Source: Chelonoidis abingdonii
Lineage: Eukaryota; Chordata; Testudines; Testudinidae
NCBI RefSeq assembly: GCF_003597395.2
Contig: NC_133777.1
Location: 56,489,833 to 56,553,832 of the forward strand
DNA length: 64,000 bases
Direction: 5' to 3'
The notes below the pieces were generated by a model. The model was not told the origin of the DNA. It worked only from the letters and a program-made list of their open reading frames with translations, and ran no database searches. Position 1 is the stretch's first letter. Every line of letters begins with the position of its first letter. This document shows, in pieces, positions 47,888-58,829 of the stretch. The translations under genes were made by a program, and so were the position numbers.

Positions 47888-49200
47888 AATTAAAGCGTAA
47901 GAACGGCCATGCTGGGTCAGATCAAAGGTCCACCTAGCCCAGTATTCTGTCTTCCAACAGTGGCCAATACCAGGTGCTCCAGAGGGAATGAACAGAACAG
48001 GTAATCACCAAGTGATCCAGCCCCTATTGCCCATTCCCAACTTCTGGCAAACAGAGGCTAGGGACACCATTCCTGTCCATCTTGGTTAACAGCCATTAAC
48101 TTATCTATCCTCCATAAACTTAACTAATTCTTTTTTGAGCCCTGTTATAGTCTTGGCCTTCACAACATCCTCTGACAAGAAGTTCCACGGGTTCATTGTG
48201 TGTTGTGTGAAAATATACTTCCTTTTGTTTTAAACCTGCTGCCTATTAATTTCAGTTGATGATCCCTAGTTCTCGAGTTATGAAAAAGGAGTAAATAACA
48301 CTTCCTTATTTACTTTCTCCTCACCAGTCATTTTATAGCCCTCTACCATATTTCCCCTTAGTCGGCTCTGCTCAAGGCTGAAAAGTCCCAGTCTTATTAA
48401 TCTCTCTTCATATGGCAGCCATTCCATACCCCTAATAATTTTTGTTGTCCTTTTCTGAACCTTTTCCAATTTCAATACATCTTTTTTGAGATGGGGTGAT
48501 CACATCTGCATACAATATTCAAGATGTGGACGTACCGTGGATTTATATAGAGGCAGTATGACATTTTCTGTCTTATTATCTATCCCTTTCTTAATGAGTT
48601 CCAACATTCTGTTTGCTTTTTTGACTGCTGCTGCACACTGAGTGGATGTTTTCAGAGAACTATCCACAATGACTCCAAGATCTTTTTCTTGAGTGGTAAC
48701 AGCCAGCTTAGACTGCCACTATTTTGAATGTATAGTTGAGATTATGTTCTTCAATGTGCATTACTTTGCATTTATCAATACTGAATTTCTTCTGCCATTT
48801 TGTTGCCCAGTCACCCAGTTTTGAGAGATCCTTTTGTATCTCTTTGTAGTCTGACTGTGACTTAACTATCTTGAGCAATTTTGTATCATCTGCAAATTTT
48901 GCCACCTCACTGTTTAACCCTTTCTGCAGATCATTTATGAATATTCTGAATAGGACCAACTGGTCCCAGAACAGATCTGTGGGGGATACCACTATTTACC
49001 TCTCTCCATTCTGAAAACTGACCATTTATTCCTACCCTTTGTCTCCTATCTCATAACCAGTTACCAGAGAGGATATTCCCTCTTATCCCTTGACAGCTTA
49101 CTTTGCTTAAGAGCCTTTGGTGAGAGACCTTGTCAAAGGCTTTCTGAAAATCTAAGTATACTATATCCACTGGAACCCCGCTTGTTGACGTGTACAACTT
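47888..49200 (-). mobile_element. CR1 LINE, 3' half (reverse transcriptase end)
   Basis: On the minus strand the frame at 48708-48992 reads FRIFINDLQKGLNSEVAKFA, then DDTKLLKIVKS and DWATKWQKKFSIDKCKVMHI. FADD is the RT catalytic box of CR1. Downstream, 48278-48475 reads KLEKVQKRTTKIIRGMEWLP and YEERLIRLGLFSLEQSRLRG, then the 3' UTR extends to about 47888. Frameshifts and a 5' truncation near 49200 show it is a dead copy. CR1 is the dominant LINE of turtles, crocodilians and birds. Confidence 0.88.
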
Positions 49201-50258
49201 ATCTTTTCACCATTCCTATTTTTAACCCTAAAAGACCAGTTCAAGGAGTAGATATTAGCTTAGCACAGTAATTTATCAAATTTAGAATACAATGAGAATT
49301 TCAGTTCACTCATTTTAAATCTGCAGGTTTTTCAAGATAATGGGGGGCTTCAGTAAAGGGGAGGGAGGGAGAGAGAGAGAGACTACCACAATAAGACAAA
49401 AGCAGCATTGTTTTTCCAAGGCTTAGTCTTCAAACTTGTCTGATATCTAGCAGACCAAAATATAAATTTCCATTTTAACAAGCCCCCTTTTGGAGACAGA
49501 ATTTAGACAAATTATTTCCAATTCTAGAAACCATCTTAGAAGGTTGCATGACATGGCTCAATTTAGAGAAGTGGTAACCTTAGGCTTGGTAACAGTTTTA
49601 TGCTAGGAATAAACCACACAAATTGTATTAGTGGGTGAACTAAAATCTTTTTTTATTCAACAGGAATTCCATGTTTGGTTCACCTTTACCTTTATTAATC
49701 TAGTTTTTCAGAAAGTAAGATTTGAGAGGAAAGATTTCAACAAATCAATCTCCTAGTAAATGATCATGCCAGTTACAGACTATATTTTCAGTATGGAATT
49801 CCAAGGATTGCCAAAATAATTTTTTTTAACTACAACAACTGGAGAGATGAGAAAAGTACAATATCTGTTCTGCTATTAAAGCTCTTAAATAAAGAACCAG
49901 TGAAATGCATATAATTCCCAAGCAGAGACAACCACTTTCAGCAAAATCTCAAAACAGGAATACCACAGTGATTGGCCTTTGCTCCCATTAAGAATGGCTC
50001 CCAGTTAAAAGGATACTACTTTAATAGCATTAAAGATTATTCTGAAGAATTAATCAGCCAAGTGAGAGTTAAATTAAGAGAAGAGAAACCAAAGGTAACT
50101 AATGAACGGTGCTGAATATAACAGGGAGATGAAAGACAGAATTACAGGAGAACCTCAGAGTTACAAACACCAGAGTTATTAAGTGACTAGTCAACCACAC
50201 ACTTGGAACTGGAAGTACACAAATCAGGCAGCAGCAGACATGACCCCCCCCCCCCCAA
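49201..50258. other. Unrecognised stretch with (GA)n and poly-C
   Basis: Contains a G/A simple repeat at 49358-49382 and a 14-base C run at 50244-50257, at which the two duplicated copies diverge. Otherwise unrecognised intron sequence. Confidence 0.6.
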
Positions 50259-50261
50259 AAG

Positions 50262-53200
50262 CTAGCCTCCTGTGTTGCAGTGCAAGAGGTAGTCAAAAGA
50301 GAGGGGATCGAGACCAGCAGGAGTAAGATTGAGCGTTGTTGCACCTGTAGGAGAAAAGCTTCCACCTGGCCAGGTACGTTGACCAGGTGGAGGCCCTGCT
50401 ATCTGTAGTAGTAACGTAGCGGTCACACCATGAGTGAAGAGACTGCATCCTGGCGGCGAAGTAGCCCGCAGTCCTGAGGCAATGAGGTCTGGGTGGAGTG
50501 GCAGGGTAATTGGGTAGGCTATTGACAGGCCGAGCAACGTGTCATATCAGCGCTGCCTCGACGACAGCTGGAAGTGACATGATGATGCAGGCCTGCCCCT
50601 GCGAAGTCTGAGCAGGCCCAATGAACTGGGGAACGGTGGGAAGGCATAAGAAGCGTTGGCCCTTCCACGGCATGAGGACAGCGTCCGAGATCGGTCCCGG
50701 AGAGACACCTTGCGAGGAGCAGAACCTTGGTCATTCCGTGTTCTCGTGGTAACGAACAGGCCCTATGTGGGAAACATCCCACTGCTGGCAACAGAATGCA
50801 TGACGTCAGGCAGGGCGAGCACTCATGAGACAGGAAAGACCTGCTGAGTCAAAGCACCGAGGAGAAAAGATGCTACCACAGATTTTTCGAGTGGGCTATG
50901 CAAAGGTCCCAGAACGGATGGCTCCTCTGACCAAAGGAGGAGGACCATGTCCCTCCCAGGTTGTTTATGCAGGACATGGCCGTTGTGCTGGCTGTAAACA
51001 CTGAGACTCTCTTACTGCCTCGCAGCTGCTGCTGAACCCTTCTTACTGAGGTGAGCACACCTGAGTCGAGAGATGACGTATCCGTCGTCAGGGACAGTGA
51101 GGGCTGTGGCGGATAGAGCGGCTCCCTCACCACACCCAGGGAGAAGTTAGCCACAGTGTAGGGAGCCTAGGGCGCGAGGGAATGGTGACTATCGTGACCA
51201 TTGGGCCCCGTCCGCGCGGTACGCCGATTGAAGCCAAACTGGAGAAGACAGAGGTAGAGCGTATACGTGTTGGTTACACTAGCAGGCAGCCATGGAACCT
51301 GGGAAGCCCAGACAAGGGCGAGCCAGGTCGTCGGGAAAGTTGTCAGACCTCGGATGATCGGTGCCATCGCCTGAAACCATGGCTGTGGTAAGCGGATCGG
51401 AGTCCAGGAGCCCCTAGGAAGTCTAACCTCTGCGTGGGAACCAGAGTGGATGTTTCCATAGTGATCATCAGGCCTAGACATGTGAATAGGTCCCTGACTG
51501 ACAGCCCACAAGCCGATGGACTTGCGTCGGTGAGTTACCTCAGATAAGCCAATTCGTCCAATGCAGAAAATGCCATGCAAGTCGACGGGAGGTGGTTGGC
51601 GACACGGCCACACACTAGGTTAATGCCTGCGGGGCTGTAGAAAGGCAAAACAGCAGGACCGTAAACTGGAAGTACGATGGTTGGCTAGAAAGTGGAGGTA
51701 TCTCTGTGCGGATGGAGATGGCAATGTGAAGTACGCGTCTTTCATATCAAGGTGCATAAAAGTCTCCAGGATCTAAGGACAGGATAAGGTTCCCAGGGAT
51801 ACCATGTGGAACTCTAACTATCAAAACTGGTTGAGTCCTCGTAGGTCTAGGATAGGTCTGAGACCTCCATACAAGTGGCGGGTGACGGAATAAGGGAAGT
51901 AAGTGCCCCGTTCATCATCACGTGTGCACCTCGTGTAAAAGGAATTGCGCCCCGAGAGGAGTCCCTGAAGAGGGACAGGGTTGGACAAAGTGGAGGGGTA
52001 CTCACACTCCACCATGTGTAGGGAACAAGCGAACTGAAGTTAACTGGGACCAGCCAAGAGGCAGTAGGAGTGGGATCCCGCTTGTAACCAGTAACGCAGC
52101 CCGCGGCGCACCTTTGAAGTTCTATCTGTGGCTAGCACAGAGTGCGGCCGTGTGGCTGGGACGGAAAGGCCTGCAGTGGTCGTCGGCGTACGCACGCCCA
52201 GAGAGAGCGCATTAGGACCTGTTGCCCTTCAGGCTTGCAGCCTGGGTTGATTTCCCTGCAAAGAGGCCTTTACCACAAATGGTAAGTCGTGACAGGCCGG
52301 AAGTTTGAAACCTGAAGCCAGGAGATGCTCCTCATGGTAACGAGGCCTGGAGAGAAGCTCTGGCCGCCTTTTCTCTTCCTCCAAGAGGGCAGTGAACTCT
52401 TGGCGGGAAACTTGATGGAGAAGCTCCATAACTTATCCACCGTAATTCAGTGCTATGATTATAAGGCTAAGCAGGGCTATTGATTTGACACGCAGGGCTA
52501 TAGGACCCTTGCAAAAGCACCTTGCGGCCGAGTAGGGTCATTCGCCTACCCCTTTGATTCGGGGCTGGCGCTGTGGCCATCGCGTTCCCTTTTTCTCAAA
52601 CCAACTGAATGACTAGTGAGCAGGGAGGAGGATGGAGAAGCAATTAGTTGTACCCTCCATAGAGCATCGGTACGCCTGGATGGCCCGAATAAACAGGTCG
52701 GGCCCCTCTAGTGGGGCAACCGCTGACAGAATGTGCACTACCGGGTCCCCTACCTCCGGAGCTCCTGCCCTGGAGGTCACATTGAGTGCTACCTTCCATA
52801 GGAGGTCTGATTGGGCTCTCAATGTTGGTAGGCACAACTGAATCGCGGTCCTGAGCATAAGAGCTGTACGCGTGGGAAACGACCTGATGCACGCCCGGAG
52901 GCATGGAGGTGCTGAAAACCATGGGCAGAGTCTGACTCTACCCAGACCTTGCCCAGCTCGGGCACCTGGGACCGGTACCGAAGGCGCAGTGGTACCTGAA
53001 CGAGATCCGGACCTGAGACCAGAGCGGTGCCGGGAGGTCACGAGATCTCGAGGTTGGGAGCGGCTGCGGGAGCCACAGTGCCCATAGCGGTGCTGGGAGC
53101 CAGAACAGTTGCCAGGAGATTATCGGGTTGGTGAATGGACAGCCGCCTATACAGCGAGTGAGAACCGTGAGCCGAGGATAACAGCATCGGAATTGTAAGA

Positions 53201-54724
53201 GGCGTCGGGAGTGGGAGCGCCGACGGGACTTGGAGTGTCTGTGGGACCGGTGATCATGAACGGTGCCACTCTACTGCGCTGACCAGAGATGGTCGATCAA
53301 GGTGGCTTGCCAAGAGACTATATTACCCCGCACCGACGGTGCCGGGGGTTCAGGCAGAAAAAATCTGTCAGGGCAATGAGATCCCTCGCCGTTGGAAATG
53401 TCTCCGGCGTGGAGGGAACAGTAAGCTCGACCACAGTGCGTACCGGGGAGCTGTCAGGCACCGGATTCGACGGCCCTTGTGGGACCTGGGATCTACGGTG
53501 CTGACATCGCCAGTGCCTAAAGCAGTGTCGGTCCGGGCGATCCGGCTTAGACAGCCTGTCTGTCGGCGGTGCTGTTCGCACGGGAAGAAGAGGCAGGGAG
53601 CTCTGACGACGCGGTGTGCGCCGGGGAGCAGGCAGGCATCTGGATTCGACGGCCTTATGGGACAGGATAGAGTGTGCAACGATGGGCAGTTGTTAGGCTA
53701 TGTGGCCTCATTGCGCCGCGGCAGGTGTCTTAGATGAACTCCCTGGCTGCGGTGCGTTGGCACGGAAGCAGCAGGAGCGGAGGCAACCCACAGGGCGCGT
53801 GCGGGGAGCGGTCCAAGGCACTGTATCGACGGCCCTTTGCGGGACCGGGATCGACGTGCCGGGTGTTCGGTGCCCGCGGCAGGTGTCGGTGCCGGGCAAT
53901 CCAATACTTAGATGAGCTCTCTGGCTGCGGTGCCGGTTGGCACAGTGAAGCAGCAGGAGAAGGAGGCTCAACAACGGCGAATGCCGGGGAAGCAGGCAGG
54001 CACTGGAATCAACCACCGGCCGGGACTGGAATCCAACAGTGCCGGTGTCCTCAGTGTCTCTCGCGGGTGTTGGTGCCAGCGAGGATCCGACTGAAATGAG
54101 CTTCTGGGCTGGCGGTGCAGTGGGCACAGAACAGGCAGCAGGAGCCGGGAGACCGCAACGCACGGCGCGTGTCGGGGAGCTGTCAGGCACTGAGGTGAAG
54201 AGTCGTGGGCTCTCCCAAACCTCAGAGAGAGGGAGCGGATGCCGCGATCGACTTCGGTGCGCAGTAATGGGGTGCGGAGGGCATGGCGCCGAGAGGCACT
54301 TCTGTCCCCGAGTAGCCAGCGCTGGTGCAGAAGCGGAGGGGAAATGAAGTGCGCTCCGTTTTGTTCCGGCTTAAACGCCGTGCAATGGGCACTTAGCTGT
54401 GAAATGCCAGTCCCCCGAAGGCACCGTAACAGAGCGTCGTTGGCATCTCCTGTCACGCAACGGTCTGAGGTAAGCACAGTCTAAGAACCGGTGAGCGGGC
54501 ATAGGGCTCCGGCACTGGTGGCGGGGAAGGGCCTACTCCCCGAACCCCGCTAACTATTAAAACTAACTATGCTAGTAAGAAAAACGCATAAGTATATACA
54601 AATAAGGATTAGACTAAACTATAAACAAACAAGAACTCGAGTACCTGGGAAGCGGAGGTCAGCTAAGCTGCGCTCCACTGTTCCAGACGACCCGCACAGT
54701 GCGTAAGAAGGACTGAAGGTGTCC
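50262..54724 (-). pseudogene. DIRS retrotransposon (gag, RT, RNase H), truncated
   Basis: A minus-strand DIRS element, 5' end to the right. Gag zinc-knuckle-like sequence (DALLRCLRGTGISQLSAHC) is at about 54375-54455, followed by a tandemly repeated Arg/Ser/Pro-rich region (53.3-54.2 kb) and a gag domain (52.6-53.0 kb). RT is shown by YGGLRPILDLRGLNQF (51821-51870) and DMKDAYFTLPSPSAQRYLHF (about 51690-51752). RNase H-like TASTTAMSCINNLGGTWSSS lies at about 50940-51000. The following RGRANASYAFPPFP (50.63-50.67 kb) matches the 'YAFPPFPL' region of DIRS pol. The recombinase is missing because the sequence breaks at 50.26 kb, but it is present in the second copy. Frameshifts are many, some probably sequencing errors. 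Confidence 0.82.
53340..54210. repeat. Tandem repeat of about 182 bp within DIRS gag
   Basis: About five units recur with spacing of roughly 174-188 bp. Corresponding points include 'ggctgcggtgcgttggcacg' at 53745, 'ggctgcggtgccggttggca' at 53933 and 'ggctggcggtgcagtgggca' at 54107, with a further match at 53562. Each unit also has 'ggggagc(t/a)g(t)caggca' and 'gggaccgggatc'-like phrases. On the minus strand each unit would encode about 60 residues of a Pro/Ser/Arg-rich segment. Confidence 0.75.
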
Positions 54725-54749
54725 NNNNNNNNNNNNNNNNNNNNNNNNN
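54725..54749. other. Assembly gap of 25 N
   Basis: Exactly 25 unknown bases. The sequence directly after it (54750) restarts in sequence that already occurred at 47405, so the gap joins two overlapping contig ends rather than spanning new sequence. Confidence 0.99.
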
Positions 54750-55204
54750 ATCACAAAACCAGTTTCTCTTTCTATTATAAGCAGCAGCTGATATTCAGAC
54801 TCACATCTCAACTAATTGTTACTAAAGACCCCCAGCAAAAACTGCGAAAAAAGCATCTCAACTGAGCCATGGGCTCCACTGATCATCGCCTCCTCTCTCA
54901 ACTCTTCCCGTCCACCAGTGCTCCTGCATGGTGGGGAAGGAGGGGGGAGCGGATGGGGGTTGCTTCAAGGGAAGGGTGGAAAGAGGCAGGGAGAGGAAGG
55001 GCAAGGGTGGAGCAGGGATTGAGGCCTGCTGGAAAGGGCCAGGATGAGAAGGGACTTGGAGGGTCCCAGCAAACTTATAATGAAATTGGGGTCCTTAGGT
55101 TACTAAAGTTGCGACAACCGCTGTTGGTAACAGAAACTAAAAGATTGGCCATACTGCTTTGCTGTAGCCACATCTGGGATTTATAATGCTAAATCTTCGC
55201 TTAA

Positions 55205-56540
55205 TAAATTTAAAGCTAGAACGCCAATGCTGGGTCAGATCAAGGTCCACTAGGCCCGAGTATTCTGATTTTCCCCAGTGCCAATACCAGGTGCTCCAGA
55301 AGGTAACAGAACAGGTAATCACCAAGTTGATCCAGCCCTATGCCCTTCCCAATTTCGCAACAGAGGCTAGGGACACCATTCCTGCCATTCTTGGTTTAAC
55401 CAGCATTAACTTATCTATCCTCCTAACTTAACCTAATTCTTTTTGAGCCTGTTATAGTCTTGGCCTTCAAAACATCCTCTGACAAGAAGTTCACGGGTCA
55501 TTTGTGTGTTGTGTGAAATATACTTCCTTTGTTTTAAACCTGCTGCTATTAATTTAGTGCTGACCCTAGGTTCTCGGTTTATGAAAAAGAGTAAATAAAC
55601 ACTCTTATTCTTTCTCCTTCACCAGTTCATTTTTATAAGCCTCTACCATATTCCCCTAGTCGGCTCTGCTCAGGCTGAAAAGTCCAGTCTTATTATCTCT
55701 CTTCATATGGCAGGCCTTCCATACCCTAATAATTTTTGTTGTCCTTTTCTGAACCGTTTTACCAATTTCAATACATCTTTTTTGAGATGGGATGTGATCA
55801 CATCTGCTACAATATTCAAGATGTGGACGTACCGTGGATTTATATAGAGGCAGTATGAATTTTCATGTTTCATTATCTATTCCCTGTTCTTATGAGTTCC
55901 AACATTCTGTGCTTTTTTGCTGCTGCTGCACACTGAGTGGACTGTTTTCAGAGAACTATCCACAATGACTCCAAGATTCTTTTTCTTGAGTGGTAACAGC
56001 CAGCTTAGACTGCCACTATTTTGAATGTATAGTTGAGCTTATGTTCTTCAATTGTGCATTTACTTTGCATTTATCAATAAATTTCTTCTGCAATTTTGTT
56101 GCCCAGTCACCCAGTTTTGAGAGTCCTTTTGTATCTCTTTGTAGTCGACTGTGGACTTACTATCTTGAGCAATTTTGGATCTCTCAATGTTTTGCACCTC
56201 ACTGTTTAACCCTTTCTGCAGCATCATTTTATGAATATTCTGAATAGGACAACTGGTCCCAGAACAGATCTGTGGGGGATACCACTATTTACCTCTCTCC
56301 ATTCTGAAAACTGACCATTTATTCCTAAAAAACCCACCCCCACTTTGTCTCCTATCTCATAACCAGTTACCAGAGAGGATATTTCCCTCTTATCCCTGAC
56401 AGCTTACTTTGCTTAAGAGCCTTTGGTTGAGTGAACTTGTCAAGGGCTTCTGAAATCTAAGTATACATATCCACTTGGAACCCGCTTGTGACGTTGTACA
56501 ACTTATCTTTCACATCCTATTTTTAAACCCTAAAGACCAG
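55205..56540 (-). mobile_element. CR1 LINE, second copy of 47888-49200
   Basis: The same CR1 3' half as in the first copy, now with many single-base indels, so no long reading frame survives. It carries an extra 'aaaaacccacccccac' near 56326-56341 that is absent from the first copy. Not an independent insertion if the duplication is an assembly artefact. Confidence 0.8.
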
Positions 56541-57571
56541 TTCAAGGGAGAAGTATTGCTTAGCACAGTTAATTTATCAATTTAGAATACAATGAGATTT
56601 CAAGTTCACTCATTTTAAAATCTGCAGGTTTTCAAGATAATGGGGGGCTTCTGTAAAGGGGGGAGGGAGAGAACGAGAGAGCACACCACAATAAGACAAA
56701 GCGCATTGTTTTTCAAGGGCTTGTTCACCTTGTCTGATATCTAGCAGACCAAAATATATTTCCATTTAACAGCCCCTTTGGAGGACAGAACTTATAGACA
56801 AATTATTTCATTCTAGAAAAACCATCTTAGGAGTTGCATGACATGGCTCAATTTAGAGAGTGGTACCTTAGGCTGGTAACAGTTTTATGCTAGGAATAAC
56901 CACACAAATTGTATTGTGGGTGAACTAAAATCTTTTTTTATTCAACAGGAATTCCATGTTTGGTTCACCTTTACCTTTATTAATCTAGTTTTTCAGAAAG
57001 TAAGATTTGGGAGAAAGATTTCAAACACATCAATCTCCTAGTAAATGATCATGCCATTACAGCTATCTTTTCAGTATGGAATTCCAAGGGATTTGCCAAA
57101 ATAATTTTTTTTAACTACAACACTGGAGAGATGAGAAAGTTACAATATCTGTTCTGTATTAAAGCTCTTAAATAATAAGAACCAGTGAAATGCATATAAT
57201 TTCCAAGCAGAGACAATCACTTTCAGCAAAAAATCTCAAACAGGTAATACCACAGTGATTGGCCTTTGCTCCCATTAAGAATGGCTCCCAGTTAAAAGAT
57301 ACTACTTTAATAGCATTAAAGATTATTCTGAAGAATATAATCAGCCAAGTGAGAGTATAAATTAAGAGAAGCGAACCAAAGGTAAAAAAAGCTAATGACG
57401 TGCTTGAATATACAGGGAGATCGAAAACGAATTACACGGAGAACCTCAGAGTTACAAACACCAGATATTAAGTGAACTAGATCAACCACCCACTTGGAAC
57501 TGGAAGTACCAATCAGGAGCAGCAGACCATGACCCCCCCCCCAAAAAAGGGGACGGGGAGGAGGGAGCAAA

Positions 57572-58664
57572 GACGTAGAGTGGATAAAAATCAATGAGTT
57601 GGAGCGGTTTTTAAAGAAATTTAAAAATTCAGTTTATTAAATCGGATTTTTTTTTTGATAAAAAGGCTATCTAAAGAGTTAGGCTTAATATAAGATACAT
57701 TATAGCTCAAAGATATTCATCATGTAAAGGGATTATAAATTCTATATTTATGAGACATATATTCATGTATGTTTAAGAAAGCTTGTGTACATAGTTCCAA
57801 ATAGTTCAGTATTAGGACCCAAATTTATGGGGATTCCACGGGCTCAGTATAGATTATTTAGGTTATCTTCTATCTACCCATAGGGACTCAGTGTTTGAGT
57901 CATGAAGATACCATCAGAGATGTTAGATTTGCAGTTCTCATACTGAGATTTGTGTTTCCAGATGGTAACTGCTTGTTAATGGCAAAATGTTTTAATAAAT
58001 TAACAATATAGAGTGAGAATAACAGCCTCAACTCTATCTGCCTCTTCTGCAAATTTTGTGTACACAGTCATCCTTACTTCTTAAAAGTTGTTAAATTTTC
58101 ACAAAAGTTCATTGAATTAGGAAGGGGATAGTGGAGGTGGAATAGATGTGGCAAGGAGAAGAATGTGCAGAAGCAGGACATATGCTTGTTTGTGAATATA
58201 CATGATTGTTGTTGAAAGAAAAAAAATCCCACAATTACTAATGTTGTTTTAGTTTAAACGAACAATTTAAATGTCTGCTTGTAATGTCTCCCAATACAGC
58301 ATTGGAAGAAAAATCTCCAAATATTAACGAGTTACTTGTTGAATTGGAGTATTTATTAAAGTCATTGGAGGTGAACTACTGCTTCAATTTACCTTTGGTA
58401 AATGAAAACACCAAATCAATTATTCCATTTTCTTATTATAGCTGGTAAAACTATCTGAAAAATCTTCAAAATAAATCCACTTTAAAAAGGTATAGTGTGT
58501 ACCTTCTACAAATAACCTACATCTCTACCCTATGTGAAGAAATTATTAGTTAGTAACAAACCAACAGATGTCTTTAATGGTGACAATCCATGATTAAAGA
58601 GTCTTTCCTGACTAGAGATTTAATTATTTAAAATCAAATTTATTTAATTCAAATCCACCCTTTG
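57572..58664. mobile_element. TIR element, 'GGGTGGAT' family, about 1.1 kb
   Basis: The left end AGAGTGGATAAAAATCAATG and right end TTAATTCAAATCCACCCTTT are roughly inverse of each other (AGGGTGGAT at the outer edge). The interior is AT-rich, with 'atcggatttttttttt' near the left and 'ttaaaatcaaatttatttaa' near the right. I recall this as a reptile DNA-transposon family. No transposase was seen. It is present only in the second copy of the duplicated segment. Confidence 0.5.
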
Positions 58665-58829
58665 AAATACTGTACAACTACTAAAAAAATAAAAAGGAAA
58701 GGAGCATTTTTCTTCTGCATTGCTAAGTTTCAAAAAGCTGTTAAATTCAATGTTTGGTTATGATTTTTTTTAAAAGACCACACCATTCAGTTTGTTCAAG
58801 TTACAAATTTTCAGAGTTACAAATAAAAG

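Larger units (their letters stand above)
47405..54724. other. First copy of a segment duplicated across the gap
   Basis: This segment aligns in direct orientation with 54750-64000. From 47405 to about 50250 the match is continuous with 54750-57540; from about 50265 on it matches 59973 onward. The roughly 2.4 kb at 57541-59970 has no counterpart here, the break lying at the C run at 50244-50257. This copy has fewer indels and is likely the better-corrected version. Confidence 0.85.

Noticed and set aside
51167..51613. 148-residue open frame taken alone as a host gene
   Set aside because: Neighbouring frames on the same strand spell the DIRS reverse transcriptase, and this frame is an out-of-frame shadow of it.
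53300..54300. CRISPR-like array because of regular repeats
   Set aside because: Units are about 182 bp and fully repeated, without short repeats and unique spacers, and the genome is vertebrate.
54562..54724. Possible new gene start just left of the gap
   Set aside because: The sequence is the 5' part of the DIRS element cut by the gap; nothing suggests a host exon.
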